A stretch of DNA of 64,000 nt from Siphonodentalium dalli (lineage: Eukaryota > Mollusca > Scaphopoda > Gadilida > Siphonodentaliidae): contig CP136068.1 in assembly GCA_032622095.1 (NCBI GenBank), positions 111,301,546 to 111,365,545 of the forward strand. The letters run 5' to 3'. Positions within the stretch are counted from its first letter, which is position 1; each line of letters begins with the position of its first letter. The notes beneath the pieces are model-generated. The model saw nothing but the letters and a program-made list of their open reading frames with translations. It made no database searches and was not told the DNA's origin. A program made the translations under genes and the position numbers. Shown here piece by piece: positions 31,724 to 44,689 of this stretch.

Positions 31724-34700
31724 GTTGTTGTTGTTTGTGGATAGGTATGCATCTATATACAAATAGTTTGCACAAAGTTTGGGCTCCTTAGTGGGTTTTA
31801 AGGGTATGGAGACAGCCCAACACCCACAGCACCCATGACAATTCAAGTTAAATTGGTATATTTAACTTGAATTGGGCCATATGACCCATTATATGTATCT
31901 ACTTCCAACACTTTTGTTGTTTGTGGATAGGTATGCATCTATGCAAATGGTTTGCACAAAGTTTGGGCTCCTCAGTGGGTTTTAAGGGTATTGAGACAGC
32001 CCAACACCCACAGCACCAATGATAAAACCATACAGCACCCGTGCCTATGAAAACATATTTCTGAGTCAGCCATCTCTCAGACTATACCCATTCTGTAAAT
32101 GATTCCACATTTCACTCTAGAATATATAGAGGCAATGGGAAAAAAATATTTGGGCACCTGAATGGGATTTTGGGCTCTATTCAGGGGGGATATTTGTTTT
32201 TTTTAATGGTTAAATTGGTATATTTAACTGGAATTGGGTCCTGTAAAGGTATATACTTCTAGGTCTCCTAGTGATTTTGGAAATATCTGCATCAGTATAA
32301 GAAGATTTGCAAAAGTTTGGGCTCCTTAGTGGGTTTTAAGGGTATGGAGATAGCCCAACACCCACAGCACCCATGACAATTCAAGTTAAATTGGTATATT
32401 TAACTTGAATTGGGCCATATGACCCATTATATGTATCTACTTCCAACACTTTTGTTGTTTGTGGATAGGTATGCATCTATGCAAATGGTTTGCACAAAGT
32501 TTGGGCTCCTCAGTGGGTTTTAAGGGTATTGAGACAGCCCAACACCCACAGCACCCATGATAAAACCATACAGCACCCGTGCCTATGAAAACATATTTCT
32601 GAGTCAGCCATCTCTCAGACTAAACCCATTCTGTAAATGATTCCACATTTCACTCTAGAATATATAGAGGCAATGGGAAAAAAATATTTGGGCACCTGAA
32701 TGGGATTTTGGGCTCTATTCAGGGGGGATATTTGTTTTTTTTAATGGTTAAATTGGTATATTTAACTGGAATTGGGTCCTGTAAAGGTATATACTTCTAG
32801 GTCTCCTAGTGATTTTGGAAATATCTGCATCAGTATAAGAAGATTTGCAAAAGTTTGGGCTCCTTAGTGGGTTTTAAGGGTATGGAGACAGCCCAACACC
32901 CACAGCACCCATGACAATTCAAGTTAAATTGGTATATTTAACTTGAATTGGGCCATATGACCCATTATATGTATCTACTTCCAACACTTTTGTTGTTTGT
33001 GGATAGGTATGCATCTATGCAAATGGTTTGCACAAAGTTTGGGCTCCTCAGTGGGTTTTAAGGGTATTGAGACAGCCCAACACCCACAGCACCCATGATA
33101 AAACCATACAGCACCCGTGCCTATGAAAACATATTTCTGAGTCAGCCATCTCTCAGACTATACCCATTCTGTAAATGATTCCACATTTCACTCTAGAATA
33201 TATAGAGGCAATGGGAAAAAAATATTTGGGCACCTGAATGGGATTTTGGGCTCTATTCAGGGGGGATATTTGTTTTTTTTAATGGTTAAATTGGTATATT
33301 TAACTGGAATTGGGTCCTGTAAAGGTATATACTTCAAGGTCTCCTAGTGATTTTGGAAATATCTGCATCAGTATAAGAAGATTTGCAAAAGTTTGGGCTC
33401 CTTAGTGGGTTTTAAGGGTATGGAGACAGCCCAACACCCACAGCACCCATGACAATTCAAGTTAAATTGGTATATTTAACTTGAATTGGGCCATATGACC
33501 CATTATATGTATCTACTTCCAACACTTTTGTTGTTTGTGGATAGGTATGCATCTATGCAAATGGTTTGCACAAAGTTTGGGCTCCTCAGTGGGTTTTAAG
33601 GGTATTGAGACAGCCCAACACCCACAGCACCCATGATAAAATCATACAGCACCCGTGCCTATGAAAACATATTTCTGAGTCAGCCATCTCTCAGACTATA
33701 CCCATTCTGTAAATGATTCCACATTTCACTCTAGAATATATAGAGGCAATGGGAAAACAATATTTGGGCACCTGAATGGGATTTTGGGCTCTATTCAGGG
33801 GGGATATTTGGTTTTTTTAATGGTTAAATTGGTATATTTAACTGGAATTGGGTCCTGTAAAGGTATATACTTCTAGGTCTCCTATTGTTTTTGGAAATAT
33901 CTGCATCAGTATAAGAAGATTTGCAAAAGTTTGGGCTCCTTAGTGGGTTTTAAGGGTATAGAGACAGCCCAACACCCACAGCACCCATGACAATTCAAGT
34001 TAAATTGGTATATTTAACTTGAATTGGGCCATATGACCCATTATATGTATCTACTTCCAACACCTTTGTTGTTTGTGGATAGGTATGCATCTATGCAAAT
34101 GGTTTGCACAAAGTTTGGGCTCCTCAGTGGGTTTTAAGGGTATTGAGACAGCCCAACACCCACAGCACCCATGATAAAACCATACAGCACCCGTGCCTAT
34201 GAAAACATATTTCTGAGTCAGCCATCTCTCAGACTATACCCATTCTGTAAATGATTCCACATTTCACTCTAGAATATATAGAGGCAATGGGAAAAAAATA
34301 TTTGGGCACCTGAATGGGAATTTGGGCTCTATTCAGGGGGGATATTTGGTTTTTTTAATGGTTAAATTGGTATATTTAACTGGAATTGGGTCCTGTAAAG
34401 GTATATACTTCTAGGTCTCCTAGTGTTTTGGGAAATATCTGCATCAGTATAAGAAGATTTGCAAAAGTTTGGGCTCCTTAGTGGGTTTTAAGGGTATGGA
34501 GACAGCCCAACACCCACAGCGCCCATGACAATTCAAGTTAAATTGGTATATTTAACTTGAATTGGGCCATATGACCCATTATATGTATCTACTTCCAACA
34601 CTTTTGTTGTTTGTGGATAGGTATGCATCTATGCAAATAGTTTGCACAAAGTTTGGGCTCCTCAGTGGGTTTTAAGGGTATGGAGACTGCCCAACACCCA

Positions 34701-35336
34701 CAGCACCCATGATAAAACCATACAGCACCCGTGCCTATGAAAACATTTCTGAGTCAGCCATCTCTCAGACTATACCCATTCTGAAAAGGATTCCACAGTT
34801 CACTTTAGAATATATAGAGGCAATGGGAAAAAATTATTTGGGCATCTGAATGGGATTTTGGGCTTTGGTCAAGGGGAGGGGAATATTTGGGTTTTTTAAT
34901 GGTCAAATTGAATTGAGCCCTGTGACCCATTATAGGTATCTACTTCTATGTCTCTTACTAGTATTGTTTTTGGAAAGATGTGCATCAGTATAAGAAGGTT
35001 TGCAAAAGTTTGGGCTCCTTAGTGGGTTTTAAGGGTATGGAGACAGCTTTGGGCACCTGGGAGTGATTTAATGGTGAGCAGGTGGCACAACACCAGTCGT
35101 AATGAATTTCGAAGTACAATTGCTAGTCGCGCTCGTACCGTGCGCAACTATGGGAGCAAATGTACGCTAAGTTTACTTAGACTGGCACAACACCAACAGC
35201 ACCCATGATAAATCATACAGCACCCTTGTCTTTAAAATCATATTTGGGCTCAGGTGAAGGACAAAATATGTTTTTTAATATTAATGTCGGTATATTTAAC
35301 TTGAATTGGGCCATGTAAACCGGGGTATTCTATACA
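31724..35336 (+). repeat. 538-bp satellite, array 1 (about 6-7 monomers)
   Basis: The block CTTTTGTTGTTTGTGGATAG recurs at 31,911, 32,449, 32,987, 33,525, 34,063 and 34,601, exactly 538 bp apart. Each monomer is itself a diverged dimer: GTTTGGGCTCCTCAGTGGG and GTTTGGGCTCCTTAGTGGG occur 352 and 186 bp apart, each followed by CAGCCCAACACCCACAGCAC. It includes a palindrome CAATTCAAGTTAAATTGGTA and following TATTTAACTTGAATTG. Middle monomers are almost identical; the outermost ones (before 31,900 and after 34,740) are diverged. Non-coding. Confidence 0.97.
35083..35195. mobile_element. 87-bp insertion with 13-bp target duplication in the satellite edge
   Basis: TGGCACAACACCA at 35,083-35,095 is repeated at 35,183-35,195. 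The intervening 87 bp (starting GTCGTAATGAATTTCG) are absent from other monomers. Its edges, read with flank bases, are AGTC and GACT. Confidence 0.65.
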
Positions 35337-36106
35337 CTCAGGGGGGATACCTGGGTGTTCTATACAATCAGGGTGTTACCTTCCTGTACGCTATTCGTTT
35401 AGGCCCATATAGAGCTTATTTAAGTTTTCAAATATATCCAACATGAGATTATTTCGCGCAATTTTAAAATAAGCTCAGTTTCACATAAACAGACTGTTAC
35501 TTGGTGTTCATATTCAGATAGTTCTCAGGTGTCCAATCTCAAATACCGACCTCGTCGCCATCCGTATACTACCGATTACGTCGACAAAACGATGGCAAAT
35601 AATTTAAGATAATAATATATTGGGATATCAAATCGTGTAATATAGTAGTGTCTTAAAATATGAAAATTACAAGAATAAATAAACAAAAAATGTGAAGATG
35701 ACAACAAATATTTAACAAGACAGTCAATGACTGTGGGTCGCTCACCAGACTGTAAAGACTGAGAAGAATGGGACTCTGAAGACTACAAGAGTCAGTACGT
35801 GACAATATCACTTAAGACAAGTAGTTCTAAACATGGACATAGATGGAGGTTCTCCGATGAGCAGGGCTCTTCAACTTGAAAATTTCTAATTGCACACCAC
35901 TGACAAATCTCCAACCTCTTATATTTTACAGAAGACAACCATACCACAGTACTAAGTTCACAGAAATCATTTTGCACACCCCTCTTAGGTTGAATTTTAC
36001 AACTAGTACAAGGATATAGGAGAGTTAAATCTCTTATCTCTGCCCCTATTAGAACAAATGTGAATCCCCATCTATGAGATCCATTCATCTAGTAATATCA
36101 ATATAC
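35337..36106. other. No gene seen
   Basis: Mostly unique-looking. A minus-strand frame (35,792-36,088) is Cys- and Leu-rich without a recognised domain. Confidence 0.35.
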
Positions 36107-36440
36107 CCCCCCCCCCCCAATATCCAATAGGGTATGATTTCACCTGGATAAGTGGTACGTGGTTAAGAAAATAATATTGGAACAGCCAAGTCTGTATTTA
36201 GTATGTCTGATCTTTGCAGAATGAGGTCCACAAAAGGTGAATTTAATGACACTATTCCCCAAGGTGGAAAAGCATCAACGAATTCACCCTATGGGGACCT
36301 CATTTCCTAAAATGACCCAATTTGAACAAATCTGAACCCGGTCACACAACGCCCATCCATACCAAATATAAGCTAATATAGGCTCAATGGTTCTTGAGAA
36401 GAAATTTTAAGATTTACTATGGGGGGGGGGGGAAGAGTTA
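36107..36440. repeat. Dispersed repeat with poly-C start and poly-G end
   Basis: Begins with poly-C and GGGTATGATTTCACCTGGAT, contains TTTGCAGAATGAGGTCC and its inverse GGGGACCTCATTT about 80 bp apart, and ends at a poly-G run (36,421-36,432). The first half is repeated at about 36,656-36,850. Confidence 0.65.
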
Positions 36441-36753
36441 TGGCCCTAGCTTCGCACCTATTTGATATGATGAACTTATTTGAACAAATCCGATTGTGAG
36501 TCACCTAGGGAACATGCACACTGAAATATATAAACATATTTGGTCTTTAATATGGAGAAGAAAACAATTGTTGATAGACGGATGGATAGACATCCCAACA
36601 GACAGACGAGTGGAAGGGCCGCCTGACAGACATAAGACAAATTCAATCCAATATACCCCCCCCCCCCAATGTTTCTTTGAAAAATCAGGGTATGATTTCA
36701 TCTGGATAAGCGGTGGTTAAGAAAATAATATGCCAGCCATGTCTGCATATAGT

Positions 36754-37159
36754 GTGTCAGACATTTGCAGAATGAGGTCCCCAAATGGTGAATTTAATGA
36801 CAATATTCCGCAAGGTGTGCTAGCATCACCAGATTCATCCTCAGTCTGATTAGGCCTCACCAGCCATGGGAAACCTATATAGGAACAGATTTAAGTTCTA
36901 AAGTTGAAGTTTGTAATGCACACCCATTGAGCACCTCAATTATGCATTTTATCTTTATTTTATAGAAACTGAACAGAAGGGAAAAAGTAAAAAAGTAACT
37001 AAAACAAAATTTCAATTTGATACTTAAGATACTTCCCAGAAGATGATGCCTAAGCAGAATTAGGTCCATGGAGGGTGTATTTGGTGATTCTAGCCTGCTG
37101 TACAGGGTTGCAACACTAAATTGACCCTCTGGGGACCTCATTATGCAAATGTCAGACAC
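36754..37159. mobile_element. MITE-like element with about 30-bp inverted ends
   Basis: GTGTCAGACATTTGCAGAAT and following GAGGTCC on the left is the inverse of GGACCTCATTATGCAAATGT and following CAGACAC on the right, with two mismatches. Interior non-coding. Confidence 0.7.
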
Positions 37160-37504
37160 TAAATTCAGGCAGTTTGTTTAAAATTGCTAGCAGTAATGTT
37201 TACACAAGCTGCCAGGTGACATTTTATTGTAATCTAGATTAATGACACGTGTCTCTCTCTGTCTATCCACACAGATATATCTGCAACTTTAATAGAACAG
37301 GTATTAAAGTTGGAAGCTGGAGATGATATCCGTTGGAAGGGATGTTGGTTGGGTGCAGGCCACTGCAGGGTGGGGTGGGTCTGGGCCATATGGGATGGGG
37401 GATGGGTAATGGAATATTTCTGTAATTTCATTAAAGATTAAAGTTTCATAACTCTGCAGATGTTATAATGGTGTCACTTTTTTCAAATTTTATAAAATGT
37501 TTAA
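37160..37504. other. No gene seen
   Basis: Contains a TGGGGTGGGTCTGG stretch and poly-purine runs; nothing recognised. Confidence 0.35.
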
Positions 37505-37930
37505 AAACTAATTTTAATTAAATTTTTTTTTTAGTTACGTCACTGGCTCCGCCCACATTCGATCCAGTGACCTCATTTGAACAAATCTGAATAACAGTCC
37601 CCAAAGGACCCTTTGTATCAAATACGAACCCATTCGGCCCAATGAAATTTGAGAAGTCGTTGTAAGAATTACTATGGTGGCAAAGAGTTATGGCCCTGGC
37701 TTCGCAACTATTTGACCCAGTGTCCTCATTTGAACAAATCTGAATGAGAGTCACCTAGGAAACATACACACCAAATATGAACCCATTCGGTTTCATGGTT
37801 CCAGAGGAGAAGATGTTCAAAGAATTGTAGACGGACGGATGGACGGACGGACGGACGATGGACGGACGACGGACGAAGAGTGATGACAATAGCTCCACCG
37901 GAGACTTCGTCTCAGGTGAGCTAATAAAAA
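37505..37930. repeat. Dispersed mollusc-type repeat ending AGGTGAGCTAA
   Basis: Two direct units around CCTCATTTGAACAAATCTGA (37,571 and 37,725) are followed by a GGACGGACGGACG-rich run (37,829-37,878), GTGATGACAATAGCTCC and GACTTCGTCTCAGGTGAGCT with AATAAAAA. I associate such ends with abundant bivalve repeats; this is recall, not a search. Confidence 0.7.
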
Positions 37931-38330
37931 CGTGAGACAACCAGCCCCGGAAAATCTGGACAACCCACCCTAACATACGCCCGCGCGAGTTGTCCCTGTG
38001 GTCCCGATTCGGTCTGCAGTCAGATGTACTATATACACATGTATATACTTGTATATACAGGAACGGGACCATCCGCCCCAGGCACAACCGACACCAAGCG
38101 ACCCGGAACAACCCGACCCAATTAAAGTACGAACTATGTGTTGGTTTAAACCTTTAATTAAATTAGGATAAGATATGGTAAATTGTAGTTGTGATACACT
38201 GCATGGACATAATGATATAGTATTCTGTATGAAATATGAAGAATATTTTAATATGAATATATACGGAAGTACAACATATGTATATGAAAAAGGAATGTAT
38301 AGTACATGTATATGCTACTTCACAGCCTGT
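37931..38330. other. No gene seen
   Basis: Contains a short TATACACATGTATATAC palindrome at about 38,030-38,055. No coding evidence. Confidence 0.35.
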
Positions 38331-41300
38331 TTTCGTGAAAATAGCCACACTCCCGGCTTATTTTAATGAGCGAAATAAGCTCATATCAATATAGGCTCTG
38401 TGTGGAGATAAACGTACACTATGGGAGTACATGTATGGTTTCCATAAAAATAAGCACGTAACGGTCTTATTTTAATGAGCGATATAAGCCCCTATTGGTA
38501 TTATTTAATCACAATATACGCTCTATATGGACCTAAAACTCAGTTTATAAAACAGTCCAATATGGGACTATCTCCCATATTGTCATTATTAAAGGTACTC
38601 AATCCGATAAAACTCCTCTCAATTACTATTTCAATGGCTTCGGGGGTCAAATATATTTGATTCGAGTCGAGGAAGTCACCCATCAAAACTCAGATTTGTT
38701 AGATATCGATTTTAGAAATCTATTATTTTTCATTATCGGGAATTCTTTCTGGCCCAGAAGACAGTCAACATTTCGTTATTATTACCACTTGATTATAGAG
38801 TTATCCATCCTTGTCTGTTTGAATAGAGTTTTGGCGTAAAATCTCGAGCAGGTTACCAAATTGACGGCAGTTATTAGTACTCATCTCGAGCAATTAAAAA
38901 ATTTCAAAAATAAATATCTAATAACTCTGAGCTTTGTTTGATGGGTTCCTCGACTCGAATCAAATATTTTTTACCCCCAAAGCCAAAGAAATAGTAATAT
39001 AGGACCCTCTGATCGGATTGTTGTTGTTGGAATCTGTTGAGATGGGGACCCTCTTTACGGATTGAGTACCTTTAAATCTACCGTTTTTCATCGCAACTTA
39101 TCCTCGCGAAAATAGGTTCATATTGGGCATACATATTAACATATGTTTCAATGGACTTAATTGATTCGGAAATAAGCCATTAGTGAGTTTATACCCGTTA
39201 TTTAGTTGAATGAAGCGAGCCGCAGTTAAAACACATTATAAAGAGCGTGAATCTGGTATGTCGTGTCGCAACATATCCTCCCTCAAATAGGCACATAATC
39301 GGCCTATAATGTGAAATAGGTACATTTTATTGTGAAATAAGCAGATAATAGATCATATCCGTCATTTCGTTTTATGGCGCGGCCACATTGAAAACACATG
39401 CTATAAAGAACATACACATGGAAGCCGTGAGTTGGCTATTTGTGTCATTTTCTGCACACAATCTGATTACAATCGACTCATTGGCAGTCGATAATGTGAC
39501 TAAAATTGTCTCATTTTCAGCACATTATCGACTTAAATTTATGAGATTCTAAGCATATTATCTACCTAAAAATGTTTATGTATAAGCAGATAATCTGCGG
39601 GTTTTCGGGAGAACAGGCTGCATGTCGATAAACAAGTTTAGGTTGTTAAATAATGACAATGGGAGCTTAATTCGCTCATTTCGCAGCGTTATGTGCTTAT
39701 TTTTACGAGAACAGGATGAAATACATCGTCGTGCAAATAGGTTCAAATTGGACCTACATGTAGCTATTCGCATAGGTTGATATTTGAAATAATTTGATTA
39801 TGAAATAACTCCATAGTGAGCTTAAATCGTTATTCCGTTATGGCCGCAGTGAAAACATTATAAAGATCGTGAAATTGGTAAGTCGTGTCGATGAAAAGAG
39901 GCAGATTAAATCATTTCAATTTGGGCTTGATATGTATGGAAATAATCCCATATTGTACTGTTTTATTTATAAAAACAGTGTGTTAGATCCATATTGAGCG
40001 TATATTGTGGCAAAATAATTCCAATATCAGCTTATATCGCGCATTAAAATATGTCTGTTTTGTACTTATTTTCATGAGAACAGCATGACAAGTCTTGAGT
40101 TGTTTAATCGTGTTCTCGTGAAAATAAGCACAATGCGGGTTTTCCTCATATTGAAATAACCCATATACATGTAAGGCTGTTTTAATAACTAGCGTTTAGG
40201 CCTTATGGAGCGTATTTCAGTTTTCAAATAATGTCAACATGCAGACTGTTCTCGTGAAAATAAGCACATAAACGCCATGTTATTATGAACTAAATATTGC
40301 CATTATTTAACCGCAGTATACGATATGGACAGAAAATGCGGGTTTTAAGACAGTCTAACATGGGACTATTTCCATACGAAATATGCCCATATTGGCACTA
40401 TTTAATCTATCTACCTATTCTCATCGAGATAACTTACTAGATTCACGCTCTTTAGAAGGTATTTTCACTGTGGCCTGCGCCATTCTACGGAATAACTGGT
40501 ATACGCTCACGTGGGCTTATTTCAGAATAAAATAAGTCCAATATGAACTGTGTGAATATTTAGGTCCAATATAAACCTGAGGATATGTTGAGATGAAAAA
40601 AGTAGATTAAATAATACCAATATGGGCTTACATAGAAATAGTCCAACATTTGACTGCTTTAAAAATCGCGTTTAGGTTCAATAATGGCAGTATGAGCTTA
40701 ATTCGCTCATTAAAATAAGCCCGTTATGAGCTTATTTTTACGAGAACAAGCTGCATATTGTCATTATTTGATTATTTGATTATTATAACAGCCCTATATG
40801 GGATATTTCAATATGCGATAAGAACATCTTATGATTATTTTAGCAATTTGTGTTGTGGAATACAACACAAATAAACCAACTCAAGACTGTTCTCGTGAAA
40901 ATAGGCACATAATATGATATAAGCCCGTATTGTCGCCAATAGTCCCGATTCCAGAAGTAAATATTTACAATTGAGCGTAGTTCAGACGATGATTTCTATG
41001 GCCGAGAGGTACGGTCGATTTACTTGACCCGTACAAGTCCATAATATGTCTTTAAAGTGCGTACATCTGATAAGCTGTGGGTTGGCTTAGTTGTGTCATT
41101 GTCCGCTCATAATCTGCTTAGAATTGTTCCATTATGAGGCGATAATGTGACTAATTTGCTATAATTTTCAGCACATTATCGACACAAAATGAGAGCGTTC
41201 TACCTAGAATATTTACTTTTTATATAAGCAGATAATGTGCGGGAATTTGGGGAACAGGCTGTTTAAAACGGTACAATATGGGACTATTTACATAAGAAAT

Positions 41301-43269
41301 AAGCCCATATTGGCATTATTTTATCTACCTTAGTTTATCACTTACTTACCAAAGCTACCCTAATTGTATTGTTTCTACTGAAATAAACCCATATCAGTAT
41401 TATTAATCTAGCTTTTTTCATCGACACAACCTACCAGATTCAAGCTCTTTATAGTCAATGCTGCCCTCGCCATTCAACCGAATAATGGCTATAAGCTTAC
41501 TGTGGACTTATATCAGAATCAAAAGAAACTATGTGAATACTTGAAGGTCAAATATGAACCTATTTACATGAGGATATGTTGCGATGAAAACAAATTAGAT
41601 TGAATAATACCAATATGGGACTAGTTCGATAGAACAGTCTGATATTGTCTGTTTAAAAAGCCGCGTTTATAGGTCCATATATATAGCGTACATGTATACA
41701 TATTAAGTTAAATTATACCTCTGTATGAGCTTATTTCGCTCATTAAAATAAGTCCTGTTTTGTGTTTATTTTCACGAAAACAGACTGCAAACTGCCATTA
41801 TTTGAAAACTAAATAAGCTTCATATGGGCCTAAACGCTGGTTATTATAACAGCCCTATATAGATATTTCAATATGCGATAAGCTTGTCATGCTTATTTTT
41901 AGCAATTCGTGTTGTGGCACAACACAAATAAACCAACTCAAGACTTACCATGCAGAAGTCACCCTGTTCTCATGAAAATAAGCACATAACAATATGAGAT
42001 AGGCACGTGGTGTGCTTATTTTCACGTCAACAGGCTGGAAAACAACACGATTAAACAACTCAACACTTGCCATGCAGATGTCAAGCTATTTTCGTGAAAA
42101 TAAGCACTTAACGGCCGTATTTTAACGAGCGATAATTTTGGCATTATTTAATCGCAATATATATAAGCTCTATATTGACCTAAATCTCGGCTTTTAAAGC
42201 AGTACAATATGGGACTATTGCCACATGTTACTAACATGCTACATTCCTCCAGTTGACATAGCGCCTGAATGCTAACTTATCAGTTTCACATACCCGAACA
42301 AATCCATATTATGTCTTTAAATAGCGTACATCTGAAAAGTTATGGGTTGGCTTAGTTGTGTGATTGTCCGCACATAATCTGAATTGCCCCATTATGAGTC
42401 CATAATGTGACTAAATTATTCTCATTTTCAGCACATTATGGACTGAAAATGAAGACATTCTAATCAGATTATCTACCTAAAATAAATTATTTATAAGCAG
42501 ATAATGTGCGGAATTTTGGGGAACAGTCTGTTTAAAACACAGTACAATATGGGACTATTTACATACGAAATGAGCCCATATCGGAATGATTTAATCTGCC
42601 TTTTTTCATAAACACAACTTACCAAAGCTACGCTATTTGTAAGGTGTTTGGCGTCATTCAACGGAATAAGGGACTCAGTATGTACTTATTTCAGAATCAG
42701 ATAGTTCCAACATAAATCTGTGAATAGTTACATGTAGGTCCAATATGAATCTATTTGCACGAGGACATGTTTCATCCTGTTCTCATAAAAATAAGCACAT
42801 AACGGGCTTATTTTAATGAGAGAATTAAGCTCATACTGGCATTATTTAACCTCAATGTTTTCATCGACACGACATACCAGACTCACGCTCTTTATAATGT
42901 GTTTTAACTGTGGCCCATGCCATTTAGCTGAATAGCGGGTAGTAGTTCACTGTGGGTTTATTTCAGAATCGAATAAGTCCAATATGAACCTATGTGAATC
43001 TTTAGATCCAATATGAACCTATTTTTACGAGAATATATGTTGCGATGAATAAAGGTGGATTAAATAATACCAATATGGGCTTATTTCTTATGGAAATAAT
43101 CCCACATTGGACTGTTTTAACATCCTTGTTTTAGGTTCAAATATAGCATACATATATAATGAGTCTTAATAATTCCAATATGAGCTTATTTCGCTCATTA
43201 AAATAAGCCCGTTATGGGATTATTTTCTCGAACACAGGCTGGAAAACAACACGAATAAACACATGACTT

Positions 43270-43272
<3 letters not shown>
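38331..43272. repeat. Cluster of alternately inverted AATAAGC-rich modules
   Basis: The same blocks recur in both orientations. One is GTTCTCGTGAAAATAAGCAC, followed by TTATTTTAATGAGCGAAATA (for example near 38,434, 40,250, 41,972, 42,776; inverse near 40,055, 41,755, 43,190). Others are CAGTCCAATATGGGACTATT, ATTGGCATTATTTAATCTAC, CCGCGCCATTCAACGGAATA and ACACAAATAAACCAACTCAA. Order is conserved, spacing is not, and identity is perhaps 75-90 percent by eye. The pattern suggests serial insertion or duplication of foldback elements. Interrupted by a family F MITE at 38,589-39,075. Confidence 0.85.
38589..39075. mobile_element. TTAA MITE (family F), complete, with recognisable empty site
   Basis: TTAAAGGTACTCAATCC at the left is the inverse of GGATTGAGTACCTTTAA at the right. 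The arms remain similar for about 150 bp each (TTGATTCGAGTCGAGGAA, TTAGATATCGATTTT). The flanks CATTA and ATCTACC join through one TTAA into CATTATTAAATCTACC. That matches the uninterrupted module sequence CATTATTTAATCTACC elsewhere in the cluster except at one base, supporting a TTAA duplication. Confidence 0.9.

Positions 43273-43307
<35 letters not shown>
43273..43307 (-). repeat. (ATTG)n tail of the LINE at 43.3-46.7 kb
   Basis: AATC repeated about nine times on plus. On the minus strand it follows TACAAATAAAATG and forms the microsatellite tail typical of CR1/L2-like LINEs. Confidence 0.9.
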
Positions 43308-43311
<4 letters not shown>

Positions 43312-43870
43312 TTATTTGTACGTTACACCATATATGGTCAAATGTACATGAACACAGAATAACAAGACAAAATGGACGGATTACATGAAACAAAGTTAAG
43401 TACAATGTAACAACAATGATATATGGCGGTATATGCTTATATATGACAATATACATATGTTATACCGGTATATGCCTATCATACGTTCAGATAATATATG
43501 TAGATGATTGGCAAACATACCATTCAGAGTTGATACTGGCAACACTGACATGGTCTCAAGTCTAAGAATCTTTGTTCCTTTTTTGTTGTACTCGATTTAA
43601 GAGTCGTTACTCTGTTGCCAAACCCCTTTCTTTTTCAATCCATAGTGGACAAAGTGTGCACCAAAGCCCGCTAGTTTTTGAGTCGCTGCTGATCATTATT
43701 TGTTTAAATAGTTTCTCGTTGGGGATGTTTAACAGATTGGGTGATATGTTCTCGTCTGACGGAAGAAGTACAGTAAATAATTGTCGATTTCATTGCATGT
43801 TTCGCAAATTCGGTCCGCTTCGTCGAAATCTACGGCGGCCTGGAACCGCCACCTCCTCTTCAGTTAGTTT

Positions 43871-44230
43871 CCTGATATATCAGGTTACCTATCCTGATAT
43901 ATCAGGTTAGTATCCTGATATATCAGGTTACGTATCCTGATATATCAGGTTATTATCCTGATATATCAGGTTACGTATCATGATATATCATGTTATTATC
44001 CTGATATATCAGGTTACGTATCATGATATATCAGGTTATTATCCTGATATATCAGGTTAATATCCTGATATATCAGGTTACGTATCCTGATATATCAGGT
44101 TACGTATCCTGATATATCAGGTTATTATCTTGATATATCAGGTTACGTATCCTGATATATCAGGTTATTATCCTGATATATCAGGTTACGTATCCTGATA
44201 TATCATGTTATTATCCCGATATATCAGGTT
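43871..44230 (+). repeat. Left array of the 14-bp palindrome CCTGATATATCAGG
   Basis: About 17 copies by eye, separated by 6-8 bp spacers, mostly TTACGTAT or TTATTAT. A few carry single changes (CATGATATATCATG, CTTGATATATCAGG). Because the unit is self-complementary, each copy could be a protein-dimer site or a small hairpin. Confidence 0.95.
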
Positions 44231-44278
44231 ATGTCTCGACCAATCCAGAGTGTCGTCTCATTGTGGTTGGTTGGATTC

Positions 44279-44412
44279 TTAGTCAATATTGTTAGGCCAA
44301 TGTATATGCTCTTATATATGCGAGGCTACCAGTAGGAGACTCGCATATATAAAAGAGTTCATTGGCACAGGTTTTTTCAAAATTTCAAGGAGCCCCAGTC
44401 ACGGAAGTGTTA
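44279..44412. mobile_element. Half of a family D hairpin MITE inside the TIR transposon
   Basis: One diverged hairpin module (44,296-44,366) followed by CAAAATTTCAAGGAGCCCCA and GTCACGGAAGTGTTA, which corresponds to the right end of the family D elements at 29,022 and, more distantly, 30,542. The left half is absent. Confidence 0.7.
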
Positions 44413-44689
44413 GCAAGAACCGAACCATCCACTGAGTGATGACCAGTCCATTATTAACCCTTTCTATACTAAATAATCATTGACGAGTAGTTCCCTTCGG
44501 AAATGATTAGATAATAAGTTCAAATGAAAGTGTCAATGACACTGTAGCTCAACGTTGGTAGGTGTTAATTTCATGCTGAGCTGTCAATAGAATGATAAAG
44601 GACTCATATAGAAGAAGGAATGTCAAAAAGTTACAATAATGTACGCAATGGGCTTGTATTCTGTAGATGATATTGTTATACCCCATTTT

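Noticed and set aside
35792-36088. 98-codon minus-strand Cys-rich frame as a small secreted protein
   Set aside because: No signal peptide, no spaced cysteine pattern of a known family, and no supporting context.
43871-44230. Palindrome array as a CRISPR or operator array
   Set aside because: Spacers are 6-8 bp and themselves repetitive, and the array is part of transposon terminal repeats with an inverted partner.
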